Source: Eubacterium sp. | GTDB lineage: Bacteria > Bacillota > Clostridia > Lachnospirales > Lachnospiraceae | Direction: 5' to 3' | Length of the DNA: 64,000 bases | Assembly (NCBI GenBank): GCA_017938215.1 | Contig: JAGBBZ010000014.1 | Span: forward strand, 1-64,000 | Shown here: one piece after another, positions 33,763 through 42,876 of the stretch | How the letters are laid out: each line of letters begins with the position of its first letter | Numbering within the stretch: the first letter of the stretch is position 1 | Notes under the pieces: model-generated | Database searches by the model: none | Told to the model about the DNA's origin: nothing | What the model saw: the letters and a program-made list of their open reading frames with translations, nothing else | Position numbers and translations under genes: made by a program

Positions 33763-35805
33763 TTGGTTAGTGTAGGAACCATAATAGGTGACAGATATGA
33801 GATATTAGAAAAAGTGGGAAGTGGAGGAATGGCAGACGTATTTCGTGCGAAATGCCATCGTCTGAATCGTTTTGTTGCAATTAAAGTTTTGAAACAAGAA
33901 TATAGTGAGGATACTAAGTTTGTTACGAAGTTCCGTGGAGAGGCGCAAGCAGTAGCCGGAATGACACATCCCAATATCGTAGGCATTTATGATGTCGGCG
34001 AAGAGGATGGCATGTATTATATTGTCATGGAATTAGTAGAAGGTATCACGTTAAAGAAATATATCGAAGAAAAAGGAAAACTCACAGTGAATGAGGCGGT
34101 TGGCATCTCTCTTCAGATTGCCAATGGTTTGGATGCAGCCCATCGAAACAATATCATTCATCGTGATATTAAGCCACAGAATATTTTGATTGCTCGAGAT
34201 GGTACTGCGAAAGTTACTGACTTTGGTATTGCTAAGGCGGCTAGTTCCAACACCATTACAGCCAATGCTATGGGATCGGTGCATTACATTTCTCCTGAGC
34301 AGGCGCGAGGGGGATATAGTGATGAAAAAAGCGATGTGTATTCCCTAGGTGTTACTATGTATGAAATGATTAGTGGAACGTTGCCATATACAGGTGAAAG
34401 TGCTGTGGCAATTGCGTTGGCGCATATTCAAGAGGATGCTACCCCGTTGGCGGCATTGGATGCTACGATTCCGCGTGGTCTTAGTAAGATTGTTGCGAAG
34501 TGTATGCAGAAAAAGACAGAGTTGCGCTATGCGACAGCAGCGAGTCTCATTGCGGATTTGAAGTGTTTCTTGAAGGAGCCGGAAGGAGACTATGGTGTTA
34601 TCGGCGAGTTGTATGAAAATGATGGTACGAGACTGATGAATAAAGAGGATGTGGAAATATTAAAGAAAGCATCTCGCAACGTGAATCCGACCGTTGTAGA
34701 AAAAGAGACGGAACCAGTTGTGGATGACAATGATCAGGGAGATGTGGATCCTAAGCTTGAAAAAGCACTTGTTTTCGGAAGTATTGCTGTGGCAATTATT
34801 ATTGGACTTGTTATCATTTACATGCTTGGAAAGTTCATGGGCTTCTGGGGAAGTGCAGCGACCAATCGAGATGACAAGGGAGACAGTACAGTTGTTACCA
34901 CAGCGGCACCGGGAATCAATGCAGATGAAGGATATGTGCTTCCGGATTTCGCGAACCAGATAAAGGATGCTGTAACAACGGAGTTAGATAATGAGGAGAT
35001 TAAATATACAATCGTAGAAGAGCCTTCGGATGAAATCGAAAAAGGTAGTGTTATTCGTACGAATCCGATTGCAGGTACAACCGTTCCGGCGGGATCAACG
35101 ATTGAAGTTGTGGTTAGCTCAGGTGTGGAACAGTTTAGTGTACCAGACACTTCGGGGGAGACCATTACGGATGCCATTACAAAGTTACAGGAAAAAGGTT
35201 TTAAAGTAAAGCAGGGCGAAGATGTGTACAGCAGCGTGGAAATCGGAAAGGTAGCATATACAAAACCAGCAGCAGGAAAGAAAGTAGACAAAGGTTCTAC
35301 CATTACGATTTATCCAAGTAAAGGTGAGGAAACAAAATATGCTACCGTACCAAACTTGATTGGTTTGACCAAAAAGCAAGCAAAGAAAGCATTAACACAG
35401 GCAGGACTTAAGTATGGTAATGAGACCAGCAATTATTCTTCCATTCAGAAAAATTGTGTATGTGTACAGAGTGTAGCCAGTGGAAAACAGGTGGAAGAAG
35501 GAACAAGTATTGACGTCACCATTAGTCTTGGAGAAGTAGAGACGTATCGTTTTGTTGGTTCCGTGGCGGGTGGAATTGCCAATCCATTTGAGTATGAAAC
35601 AGATCCGGCAGCTATGATTAAAATCGTGCTTACTCAGGATGGTGCACAGAAGACCTTGAAAGAGCAGAGTATGAGTTATCATGAGTTCCCATTGGCAATG
35701 GACAATATTGAGGGAAGCAGTGCAAGTCTGGGTACAGTAACGGTTTACAAGGATGGTGCGGAAGTGGCAACTTATAACGTGACATTCACGAGGGTTTCTG
35801 AGTAA
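33763..35805 (+). CDS. prkC: PASTA-domain serine/threonine protein kinase
   Basis: A 680-residue membrane kinase sensing cell-wall fragments. The Hanks kinase domain (about 8-270) shows GSGGMADVF, AIKVLK, HRDIKPQN and DFG. One helix (about 325-348) leads to three extracellular PASTA repeats (beginning LPDFANQ, VPDTSGE, VPNLIGL). After them is a further beta-rich domain of about 90 residues not in Bacillus PrkC as I know it. GGAGG at 33750-33754 lies 8 bases before TTG33763, so that rare start is chosen over ATG33748, which overlaps the site. It targets division and wall enzymes in related species. Confidence 0.95.
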   Translation: MVSVGTIIGDRYEILEKVGSGGMADVFRAKCHRLNRFVAIKVLKQEYSEDTKFVTKFRGEAQAVAGMTHPNIVGIYDVGEEDGMYYIVMELVEGITLKKYIEEKGKLTVNEAVGISLQIANGLDAAHRNNIIHRDIKPQNILIARDGTAKVTDFGIAKAASSNTITANAMGSVHYISPEQARGGYSDEKSDVYSLGVTMYEMISGTLPYTGESAVAIALAHIQEDATPLAALDATIPRGLSKIVAKCMQKKTELRYATAASLIADLKCFLKEPEGDYGVIGELYENDGTRLMNKEDVEILKKASRNVNPTVVEKETEPVVDDNDQGDVDPKLEKALVFGSIAVAIIIGLVIIYMLGKFMGFWGSAATNRDDKGDSTVVTTAAPGINADEGYVLPDFANQIKDAVTTELDNEEIKYTIVEEPSDEIEKGSVIRTNPIAGTTVPAGSTIEVVVSSGVEQFSVPDTSGETITDAITKLQEKGFKVKQGEDVYSSVEIGKVAYTKPAAGKKVDKGSTITIYPSKGEETKYATVPNLIGLTKKQAKKALTQAGLKYGNETSNYSSIQKNCVCVQSVASGKQVEEGTSIDVTISLGEVETYRFVGSVAGGIANPFEYETDPAAMIKIVLTQDGAQKTLKEQSMSYHEFPLAMDNIEGSSASLGTVTVYKDGAEVATYNVTFTRVSE

Positions 35806-36707
35806 TGGAGCGCGAAGGAAAGATTATTAAAGGAATCGCAGGATTTTACTATGTGAATTGTGAGACAGACAATGGAATGCAGCTTTATGAATGCAAAGCA
35901 AAAGGTGGGTTTCGCAAGGATAAGGTAAAACCATTGGTAGGAGATAATGTTGTACTTCAGGTAACTTCTGAAGAAAAACGACTTGGGAATATTCAACGTA
36001 TTCTGCCACGAAAGAATATGTTGATACGTCCCGAAGTGGCTAATGTAGATCAGGCGGTGGTGGTATTTGCAATGGCAGATCCGCACCCCAATCTGAATCT
36101 TCTGGACCGTTTTCTGGTTATGATGGAAATGCAAGATATCGAAACTGTTATTTGCTTCAATAAGCAGGATATTGTGTCGGACGAAGAAGAAGAACAGCTG
36201 GTGACAATATATGAGAAATGTGTGAACCAAGTGCTTTCGGTAAGTAGTAAAGAAAATGTAGGCATAGACAAGCTTTATGAGGTTTTGGATGAGAAGACGA
36301 CGGTGTTGGCTGGTCCTTCCGGAGTTGGGAAATCTAGCTTGTTGAACCAGATTTATCCGGAAGCTGCTTCCAAAACAGGTCAGATTAGTGAAAAAATCGG
36401 GCGAGGTAAGCATACCACAAGACATTCGGAGTTGTATTGTATCGGCGAGAAAACATATCTTTTTGACACGCCGGGCTTTAGTTCGTTAAAGGTTCCGGAG
36501 ATGGAAAAAGAACAACTAAAAAACTATTTTACCGAATTCATCCCGTATGAAGGGGCGTGCCGATTTATGGGCTGTACCCACACGCATGAACCGGATTGTC
36601 GGGTAAAAGAGGCGCTTGCACAGGGCGACATCAGTTCTGTTCGATATGAAAATTATGTACAGATGTACGAGGAACTGGCAGAGTGGGAAAAGCGCAGATA
36701 TAACTAA
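35805..36707 (+). CDS. rsgA: ribosome small-subunit biogenesis GTPase RsgA
   Basis: A 300-residue circularly permuted GTPase. An N-terminal OB-fold (about 5-70) is followed by G4 FNKQD, G5 SSKEN, G1 GPSGVGKSSLLN, G2 TTRH and G3 DTPGF in the permuted order, then a zinc motif CRFMGCTHTHEPDC. It acts in late 30S maturation. Its ATG shares the final A of the prkC stop, so the two are coupled. Confidence 0.97.
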   Translation: MEREGKIIKGIAGFYYVNCETDNGMQLYECKAKGGFRKDKVKPLVGDNVVLQVTSEEKRLGNIQRILPRKNMLIRPEVANVDQAVVVFAMADPHPNLNLLDRFLVMMEMQDIETVICFNKQDIVSDEEEEQLVTIYEKCVNQVLSVSSKENVGIDKLYEVLDEKTTVLAGPSGVGKSSLLNQIYPEAASKTGQISEKIGRGKHTTRHSELYCIGEKTYLFDTPGFSSLKVPEMEKEQLKNYFTEFIPYEGACRFMGCTHTHEPDCRVKEALAQGDISSVRYENYVQMYEELAEWEKRRYN

Positions 36708-36726
36708 TGAAAGGTTAGGTATTTAT

Positions 36727-37392
36727 ATGACTTACAAATTATCACCGTCAATACTAGCGGCTGATGTATCCAGACTTGGCGATGAACTTGTAACGGTTAC
36801 AGAAGCGGGAGCAGATTACATCCATATTGACATTATGGATGGTATGTTTGTGCAGAATATATCCTTTGGAATACCAACTATAGAAGGAATCCGGAAGTGC
36901 GTTGACGCATTTTTTGATGTGCACTTGATGATACACGAACCCATTCGTTATATCCGGGATATTGCAGAGGCAGGAGCGGATGGCATCACGGTTCATGTGG
37001 AGGCGTGTGAAGATGTGGAAGCTACCATAGATGAGATTTTAAGCTTTGGAAAAAAAGCGGCGGTAGCCATCAAACCGCGAACGGACATCGATGCGATATT
37101 GCCCCTTTTGGACAAGGTGTATAGCGTTCTTGTCATGACTGTAGAGCCGGGATATGGCGGACAGAAGATTCGTCGTGATACTTTTGGTAAGATAGAGCGT
37201 TTGAGAAAATATATTGAGGAACATGGTCTTGATGTAGACATCGAGGTAGATGGCGGTGTGGATCTGGACAATGTGAAAGAAGTATTGGATGCTGGTGCCA
37301 ATGTTATTGTGGCCGGAACCAAGGTATTTAATGGTGACGTAAAGGAAAATGTAAAGCATTTTCATGAAATATTAAGTCAATATGAAAAGTAA
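36727..37392 (+). CDS. rpe: ribulose-phosphate 3-epimerase
   Basis: A 221-residue TIM barrel interconverting ribulose 5-phosphate and xylulose 5-phosphate. LSPSILAADVSRLGDE, HIDIMDGMFVQNISFG, MTVEPGYGGQ and EVDGGVDLDN carry the metal ligands and the phosphate loop. ATG36727 gives the family N-terminus; the longer frame from 36616 overlaps rsgA and is not real. The ribosome site is weak (AAAGGTT), suggesting coupling to rsgA 19 bases upstream. Confidence 0.96.
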   Translation: MTYKLSPSILAADVSRLGDELVTVTEAGADYIHIDIMDGMFVQNISFGIPTIEGIRKCVDAFFDVHLMIHEPIRYIRDIAEAGADGITVHVEACEDVEATIDEILSFGKKAAVAIKPRTDIDAILPLLDKVYSVLVMTVEPGYGGQKIRRDTFGKIERLRKYIEEHGLDVDIEVDGGVDLDNVKEVLDAGANVIVAGTKVFNGDVKENVKHFHEILSQYEK

Positions 37393-37431
37393 TATACGTA
37401 GCTTGCTATGTAGGAAAAGAGGTTAAGAAAA

Positions 37432-38529
37432 ATGAAACTTGGAATCGTAGGACTTCCGAATGTAGGAAAGAGTACATTGTTTAATTCGTTGACAAAGGCA
37501 GGGGCAGAATCCGCAAACTATCCATTCTGTACCATTGATCCGAATGTAGGTGTAGTACCAGTGCCGGATGAGCGTCTGAATGTGCTTTCAGAAATGCACA
37601 ACTCAGCAAAAACCGTGCCAGCAGTAATTGAGTTTGTGGATATTGCGGGCTTGGTAAAAGGTGCATCGAAGGGGGAAGGTCTTGGAAACCAGTTCTTGTC
37701 CAATATCCGTGAAGTAGATGCCATCGTACATGTAGTACGTTGCTTTGAAAATAGCAATATCGTTCATGTGGACGGAAGCATTGATCCGATGCGTGACATC
37801 GAGACAATTAATTTGGAGTTGATTTTCTCAGATATCGAGATTTTGGAGCGTCGAATTGCGAAAAGCGTAAAAGCAGCAAGAGCAGACAAAAAATTAGCAG
37901 GTGAAGTAGAAATGCTGAACCGCTTGAAAGAATATTTGGAAGAAGGTCATTTGGCAAAGAATTTCGAGCTCTTAAACGAGGACGAAGAGGCATGGTTTGC
38001 GGATTATAATCTTTTGACAGCAAAGCCAGTAATCTATGCCGCCAATGTAACCGAAGACGATTTGGCAGACGATGGAGAATCCAACGAGCAGGTAGCAAAA
38101 GTACGAGACTTTGCCAAAGAAGAAGACTCCGAAGTATTTGTAATCTGCGCCCAGATCGAGCAGGAAATCGCAGAATTGGATGACGACGAAAAGAAAATGT
38201 TCTTAGAGGATTTGGGACTCTCCGAATCCGGTTTGGAAAAATTGATCCGTGCAAGCTATCGTTTACTTGGTCTCATCAGCTACTTGACTAGTGGTGAGCA
38301 GGAGACAAAAGCCTGGACCATTACAAAAGGAACCAAGGCACCACAGGCGGCAGGAAAAATCCACACCGACTTCGAGCGTGGATTCATCCGTGCAGAGGTG
38401 GTAAGTTATGAAAACTTGGTAGAAAACGGCGGCTATAACGGCGCCAAAGAAAAAGGTCTGGTTCGCTCCGAAGGAAAAGAATACGTTGTACAGGATGGCG
38501 ATGTAGTACTGTTCAGGTTCAACGTGTGA
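37432..38529 (+). CDS. ychF: OBG-type GTPase/ATPase YchF
   Basis: A 365-residue ribosome-associated P-loop protein that prefers ATP. GLPNVGKSTLFNSLT (P-loop), FVDIAGLVKGASKGEGLGNQ (switch II), a coiled-coil insert (about 125-200) and the C-terminal TGS domain (RAEVVSYENL, YVVQDGDVVLFRFNV) are clear. AAGAGG lies before the ATG. It is the last gene of the long run that begins at dapA; palindromic repeats follow. Confidence 0.97.
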   Translation: MKLGIVGLPNVGKSTLFNSLTKAGAESANYPFCTIDPNVGVVPVPDERLNVLSEMHNSAKTVPAVIEFVDIAGLVKGASKGEGLGNQFLSNIREVDAIVHVVRCFENSNIVHVDGSIDPMRDIETINLELIFSDIEILERRIAKSVKAARADKKLAGEVEMLNRLKEYLEEGHLAKNFELLNEDEEAWFADYNLLTAKPVIYAANVTEDDLADDGESNEQVAKVRDFAKEEDSEVFVICAQIEQEIAELDDDEKKMFLEDLGLSESGLEKLIRASYRLLGLISYLTSGEQETKAWTITKGTKAPQAAGKIHTDFERGFIRAEVVSYENLVENGGYNGAKEKGLVRSEGKEYVVQDGDVVLFRFNV

Positions 38530-38544
38530 CAGAGCGAGAAGGCA

Positions 38545-38681
38545 CGAAAGTAGGGAAATATAAGGCGGGTGCGAAGCACCCGTTATATCAGAAATCGTCC
38601 TTGCAAGCTAGCTTGCAAAGGGCGGTTTTTTGATATAACAAGTGCACCTTCGGTGCGCCTTATATTTCCCTACTTTCTTCG
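38545..38681. repeat. large imperfect palindromic element after ychF
   Basis: A 22-base arm (38546-38567) is perfectly repeated inverted at 38656-38677. Within it are GGGTGC-GAA-GCACCC (38567-38581), the 18-base palindrome TTGCAAGCT-AGCTTGCAA (38601-38618) followed by GGGCGGTTTTTT, and GCACC-TTC-GGTGC. The whole can fold as one long branched hairpin and may serve as the ychF terminator. It looks like a MITE- or REP-type element. The gap 38530-38955 contains no gene. Confidence 0.85.
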
Positions 38682-38842
38682 TATCTGCGAGCGAAACATC
38701 ATGAGCGCATCAGCGCGAATGGACAAGCTAGCTTGCAAAGGGCGGTTTTTTGATATAACAAGTGCACCTTCGGTGCGCCTTATATTTCCCTACTTTCTTC
38801 GTATCTGCGAGCGAAACATCAGGAGCACGCCAGTGCGACTGC
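38604..38842. repeat. 120-bp tandem duplication of half the palindromic element
   Basis: The stretch from CAAGCTAGCTTGCAAAGG through GCGAGCGAAACATCA occurs at 38604-38704 and again at 38724-38824, 120 bases apart, nearly identical. The following AGCGCATCAGCGCG and AGCACGCCAGTGCG are divergent copies of each other. Confidence 0.88.
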
Positions 38843-38955
38843 GTAAATGCGGTTGCATAGGGGATTCGAAAATCGTAAACAAAACACTAGATTTTTCCAC
38901 CACATTCAAGTAAAATAATAAGAGTGTGATAAAACAAAACTTGGAGGAAACAAAC

Positions 38956-39822
38956 ATGAATGGAATCGACATTTCATTTCCGCATATCGGAATTAACATA
39001 GCAGATTTGCCCAAGGGTTTTACCATCGGCAGTTTTACCATCGCGTGCTACGGAATTATCATTGGTCTTGGTATGCTGGCTGGACTTTGCTTGGCGATGT
39101 GGCAGGCAAAACGAACCGGGCAGGATAAGGAATTGTATATGGATTTTGCGTTGTATGCCATCATCTTTTCTTTAATCGGCGCCCGGATATATTACGTGGC
39201 ATTTAGTTGGGATTCTTATAAAGACAATTTGTTGCAAGTGTTCAATATCCGTGGTGGAGGAATGGCGATTTACGGTGGTGTCATTGCATCCATCCTAACT
39301 GCTATTGTGTATTGTAAAATAAAAAAATACAATTTCTTTCTTTTGGCAGATACGGCAGTGGGTGGCTTGATACTTGGACAAATCATTGGTCGTTATGGGA
39401 ACTTCTTTAACCGGGAGGCCTTTGGTGAGTATACAGACAGTCTTTTTGCTATGCGTCTGAAAGTAAGTGAAGTGAATCCTTCGTATATTACAGAAACCAT
39501 GCAGGCGAATCTGCAGACTATCGATGGAATTCAGTACATCCAAGTGCATCCGACATTTTTCTATGAATCCATGTGGAATGTGCTCGTATTAGTTTTGATA
39601 CTTGTGTTTACAAAAAGAAAGAAATTCGATGGAGAAATCTTTCTCTTGTATATGGTTGGCTACGCTCTTGGACGAGTGTGGATTGAAGGCCTTCGTACCG
39701 ATCAGTTGCAGATTGGTTCCACAGGGATTGCTGTGTCACAGATGTTGGCAGGCGTGATTGCAGTAGTTGGGATTGCAGCGTGGATTGTGATGCGAGTGAA
39801 AAAAGGGCGAGAACAAGCATAG
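38956..39822 (+). CDS. lgt: prolipoprotein diacylglyceryl transferase
   Basis: A 288-residue membrane enzyme with about seven helices that adds diacylglycerol to the lipobox Cys of prolipoproteins. The signature GRYGNFFNREAFG and the essential His/Glu region VHPTFFYESMWN are present. GGAGG at 38943-38947 lies 8 bases before ATG38956. It is needed for proteins such as the binding lipoprotein of the thiamine-precursor transporter in this window. Confidence 0.96.
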   Translation: MNGIDISFPHIGINIADLPKGFTIGSFTIACYGIIIGLGMLAGLCLAMWQAKRTGQDKELYMDFALYAIIFSLIGARIYYVAFSWDSYKDNLLQVFNIRGGGMAIYGGVIASILTAIVYCKIKKYNFFLLADTAVGGLILGQIIGRYGNFFNREAFGEYTDSLFAMRLKVSEVNPSYITETMQANLQTIDGIQYIQVHPTFFYESMWNVLVLVLILVFTKRKKFDGEIFLLYMVGYALGRVWIEGLRTDQLQIGSTGIAVSQMLAGVIAVVGIAAWIVMRVKKGREQA

Positions 39823-39880
39823 ATAAAAATACGGGGGATTCGTGTGAATAATAACATTGAAATGCTTATTTTTTACACGA

Positions 39881-39973
39881 CTATTTGTGCCGAAGCGCCA
39901 CAAATAGCATTTGTTCACAGAGACAAAACAGCATTCGCTAATTTTGTTTCGTGGTTCCTGCGCTGCGCTTCGG
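39881..39973. repeat. nested inverted repeats before the 394-residue ORF
   Basis: CTATTTGTG (39881-39889) faces CACAAATAG (39899-39907). CCGAAGCGC (39890-39898) in that loop is repeated inverted as GCGCTTCGG at 39965-39973, directly before the AATGGAG ribosome site. The two pairings are mutually compatible only in part, so alternative folds are possible. AGCATT is also repeated (39906 and about 39930). Confidence 0.6.
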
Positions 39974-39986
39974 AATGGAGAGTATA

Positions 39987-41171
39987 ATGAATGATATTGA
40001 ATTTCGGAAGGGAACTCGATATCCGATTGTAGCTACGTTGGTAGCTAATTTTGGATTTTGGTTTTTGATTACAATTTTGGAAATTGCAGATTCAGGCGAG
40101 GCAACATTGATTTTTGGGATTTCGGCATTGATTTTTCATGTTGGTACATACTTTTGGTGCGAACGTCGTTATCTAGGTGAAAAGAAGAAGGTGTATCATT
40201 TCATCTTTTATCCTGTGGGGTTGATAACGACTATTCCCATGGGAATGTTGGCAATTTTTATTCAGAATGCGGTGGCTCCTAAATATGGATTTCTTGAAGG
40301 GATACAATATTTCTTTTACGCATTTGCTTTATTTGCTATTTATGCAATTATTTTGTTTTTGCGCGTTATGATCATGTTATGGACCCAAAGTGTATCCGCA
40401 GCAGAACGCAGTGTAAAAACGACATGTGTTATATTGTTTTTATGCGGAATTGCGTGGGCATCAACGATTATTGTAAATAATGTTGTGCATAACACTAGGG
40501 AAAATTCTGTGGCGCATTATGAATATCGTTATGAAGAAGAGAAAGAAGATGATGTGGCTGATGATCCTTTGGAAGAACAGACACAAGTGAAGCCTAAGAA
40601 GACTACGATTCGGAAGAAAGAAAAGGTGGATTCAGAGGGGGTGTTTAATAAAGCAGAATCAGCTCTCTTGATAGAAATGGAAAAGCAGTTTGAGTGCGAC
40701 TTGGAATTAACATCAAGTGCAGAAGTTGAATGGCCAGGGATTACTTGGGAGACGAGAGATGGAGAGTATCATGTGGTAGGAGTGGATTTTTCCTATCATG
40801 AGGGTGTGAAAGGGGAAATGGATTTTTCTGACTTCAAATATTTACAACACATTAATCTTTCTGGAACTTCTGTTACAGAAGTGAAAATTCCAAAAACAAC
40901 TACCAAAATTGAGTTGAAGGAATGTGGGAAACTGAAAAAAATAGTTTTTGGCAAAAATTATAAAGAGCTGAACTACCTAAGTTTGCCAGATGATTACCGG
41001 GGAGTGGAATATTCCTTGAAACAAATCGTGTTTTTAGGAGATGCTCCTTTCGTGGAGTTGGAGGACGGTTCGGAATTTTTTGATTATGATACTCCGATTT
41101 ACCGAAAAAAAGATTCTAAGGGCTGGGATGATGAAAGATGGGAAGATAGAAACCTAAAATTCCTGGGATAA
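39987..41171 (+). CDS. hypothetical membrane protein with LRR-like C-terminus
   Basis: A 394-residue protein I do not recognise. Four hydrophobic helices (about 15-35, 38-55, 68-95, 108-135 and possibly 150-170) occupy the N-terminal half. A charged, Lys/Glu-rich linker (about 180-230) follows, then a C-terminal domain with short repeats such as LQHINLSGTSVTEVKIP and LKKIVFG, resembling BspA-type leucine-rich repeats. GGAG 8 bases before supports ATG39987. It is monocistronic, bounded by repeats and a strong terminator. Confidence 0.65.
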   Translation: MNDIEFRKGTRYPIVATLVANFGFWFLITILEIADSGEATLIFGISALIFHVGTYFWCERRYLGEKKKVYHFIFYPVGLITTIPMGMLAIFIQNAVAPKYGFLEGIQYFFYAFALFAIYAIILFLRVMIMLWTQSVSAAERSVKTTCVILFLCGIAWASTIIVNNVVHNTRENSVAHYEYRYEEEKEDDVADDPLEEQTQVKPKKTTIRKKEKVDSEGVFNKAESALLIEMEKQFECDLELTSSAEVEWPGITWETRDGEYHVVGVDFSYHEGVKGEMDFSDFKYLQHINLSGTSVTEVKIPKTTTKIELKECGKLKKIVFGKNYKELNYLSLPDDYRGVEYSLKQIVFLGDAPFVELEDGSEFFDYDTPIYRKKDSKGWDDERWEDRNLKFLG

Positions 41172-41207
41172 TCCTCCACCAAAATGTAAAAAAAATATAA
41201 AAAAATT

Positions 41208-41245
41208 ACAAAACACCATATCTTGTACAAGATATGGTGTTTTGT
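41208..41245 (+). terminator. perfect 38-bp palindrome terminator
   Basis: The 19 bases 41208-41226 are followed at once by their exact inverse complement, 41227-41245, with a TTTTG-rich right arm (ends GTGTTTTGT). It terminates the hypothetical gene and could act in both directions, since the left arm begins ACAAAA. Confidence 0.85.
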
Positions 41246-41331
41246 TGTGTGAATCACAAGATGTTGTGCTGTAAAAGGGCGCAAACAACGTAAAATCGTA
41301 GGTTTGAGGCATAAATGTGTCAAAAAAATGC

Positions 41332-41360
41332 TTGATTTTATCCCTAAAGTGGAGTAAAAT
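41332..41360 (+). promoter_or_regulatory. dcw cluster (mraZ) promoter
   Basis: TTGATT (41332-41337) and TAAAAT (41355-41360) are 17 bases apart. A GTGGAG MraZ-type box (41349-41354) touches the -10 element. The 310-base gap 41172-41481 holds the upstream terminator, this promoter and the boxes below. Confidence 0.78.
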
Positions 41361-41370
41361 TTAGTTAAAA

Positions 41371-41418
41371 GTGGAGCGAAGTGGAGGAAAGTGGAACGAA
41401 GTGGTGGGTGAAAGTGGT
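41371..41418. promoter_or_regulatory. MraZ-binding repeats
   Basis: GTGGAG, GTGGAG, GTGGAA and GTGGTG start at 41371, 41381, 41391 and 41401, exactly 10 bases apart, with a fifth, GTGGTA, at 41413. Boxes of the form GTGGNG at one-helical-turn spacing upstream of mraZ are the known recognition sites of the MraZ repressor ring, so autoregulation of the dcw cluster is expected. Confidence 0.85.
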
Positions 41419-41481
41419 AGAGAATGAATTGCCACAAAAAATAAAAAATGATCCTTCACAAAATGGAAGTTGGTGAAGTCT

Positions 41482-41910
41482 ATGTTTATGGGTACGTACG
41501 ACCACAGTATCGATACAAAAGGTAGAGTGATCGTCCCGGCGAAGTTCAGAGAACCTCTCGGGGATTCTTTTGTTGTTACATTAGGTCTGGACGGATGTTT
41601 GTTTGGGTACCCGGAAGAAGAGTGGATGGACTTCGTAAAACAGTTAAAAGAACTTCCAGGAACAAAAGAAGCACGTAAATTACAGAGATATTTCATGGCA
41701 GGAGCTGCACCCTGTGATGTGGACAAGCAAGGTCGTATTTTGATTCCTTCTAAGCTGAGAGAAGCGGCGGGGCTGGAAAAAGATATTGTTTTTGTTGGAG
41801 TAATGAGCAAAATCGAGATTTGGAGTAAGGCACGCTGGGATGAAAATGACGACTTTGAAAATGTTGATGAGATTGCTGAACATATGTCAGAATTCGGGCT
41901 TTCATTTTAG
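41482..41910 (+). CDS. mraZ: transcriptional regulator MraZ
   Basis: A 142-residue protein with two AbrB-like swapped-hairpin domains ([20 protein letters not shown] and [17 protein letters not shown]). It forms rings that bind spaced GTGGNG boxes and represses the division/cell-wall cluster, of which it is first gene. ATG41482 matches the family N-terminus (MFMG); the ribosome site is weak (GGTGAAG). Such boxes are found 64-133 bases upstream. Confidence 0.97.
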   Translation: MFMGTYDHSIDTKGRVIVPAKFREPLGDSFVVTLGLDGCLFGYPEEEWMDFVKQLKELPGTKEARKLQRYFMAGAAPCDVDKQGRILIPSKLREAAGLEKDIVFVGVMSKIEIWSKARWDENDDFENVDEIAEHMSEFGLSF

Positions 41911-41924
41911 GAAAGGGGCACGTA

Positions 41925-42863
41925 ATGGAATTTAAGCACGTATCCGTAATGTTGCAAGAATGCATAGACGGGCTTTCAATCCAACCAGATGGAATCTATG
42001 TAGATGGGACGCTGGGGGGAGCCGGACATGGCTATGAGGTCTGCAAGCAACTATCGGCAGAAGGAAGATTTATCGGAATTGATCAGGATGATGATGCCAT
42101 TCAAGCATCTTCTGAGCGATTGAGCGAATTTGGGGATCGGATCACGATTGTCAAAAGTAATTATGAACACATAAAGTCTGTGTTAGCAGAGTTGAATATA
42201 CCTGGTGTAGATGGAATTTTGTTGGATTTAGGCGTGTCATCCTATCAGTTGGATACAGCGGATCGAGGATTTTCCTATATGGCGGATGCACCTTTGGATA
42301 TGCGTATGGATCGCAGTCAGCCAATGACAGCGAAGGATATTGTAAATACGTACGAAGAGGACAAGCTGTACCAGGTGATAAAAATTTATGGCGAGGAACG
42401 ATTTGCTAAAAGCATTGCGCGCCATATTGTACAGAGGAGACAGGAGAAAGAGATTGAAACTACAGCAGAACTGGTGGATATCATTCGAAGTTCCATGCCG
42501 GCAAAAGCGAAAAACGGTAAGGGACATCCGGCGAAGAGAACCTTTCAGGCGATTCGTATCGAATTAAATCGCGAGTTGGAAGTGTTGCAGGAGACATTGA
42601 CGGATATGGTGTCAGTGTTAAATGATGGAGGTAGACTTTGTATCATTACCTTCCATTCGTTGGAAGACCGGATTGTGAAAAATTTCTTTCGCGATATGGA
42701 ATATCCATGTACGTGTCCGCCGAACTTTCCTGTGTGTGTATGTGGAAAGGAACCACAGGGGAAAGTAATAACGAGAAAACCAATTCTTCCAAGTCAGGAG
42801 GAATTGACGATAAATAGCCGTTCGAAAAGTGCGAAATTAAGGATTTTTGAAAAGAGAGAGTAG
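41925..42863 (+). CDS. rsmH: 16S rRNA (cytosine-1402-N4) methyltransferase
   Basis: A 312-residue SAM-dependent methyltransferase (MraW). [28 protein letters not shown] (SAM loop), [14 protein letters not shown] and [13 protein letters not shown] are signature blocks. It modifies C1402 in the ribosomal P site. GAAAGGGGC precedes ATG41925, 14 bases after mraZ. Confidence 0.98.
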   Translation: MEFKHVSVMLQECIDGLSIQPDGIYVDGTLGGAGHGYEVCKQLSAEGRFIGIDQDDDAIQASSERLSEFGDRITIVKSNYEHIKSVLAELNIPGVDGILLDLGVSSYQLDTADRGFSYMADAPLDMRMDRSQPMTAKDIVNTYEEDKLYQVIKIYGEERFAKSIARHIVQRRQEKEIETTAELVDIIRSSMPAKAKNGKGHPAKRTFQAIRIELNRELEVLQETLTDMVSVLNDGGRLCIITFHSLEDRIVKNFFRDMEYPCTCPPNFPVCVCGKEPQGKVITRKPILPSQEELTINSRSKSAKLRIFEKRE

Positions 42864-42876
42864 GGGGATTGGCGTT

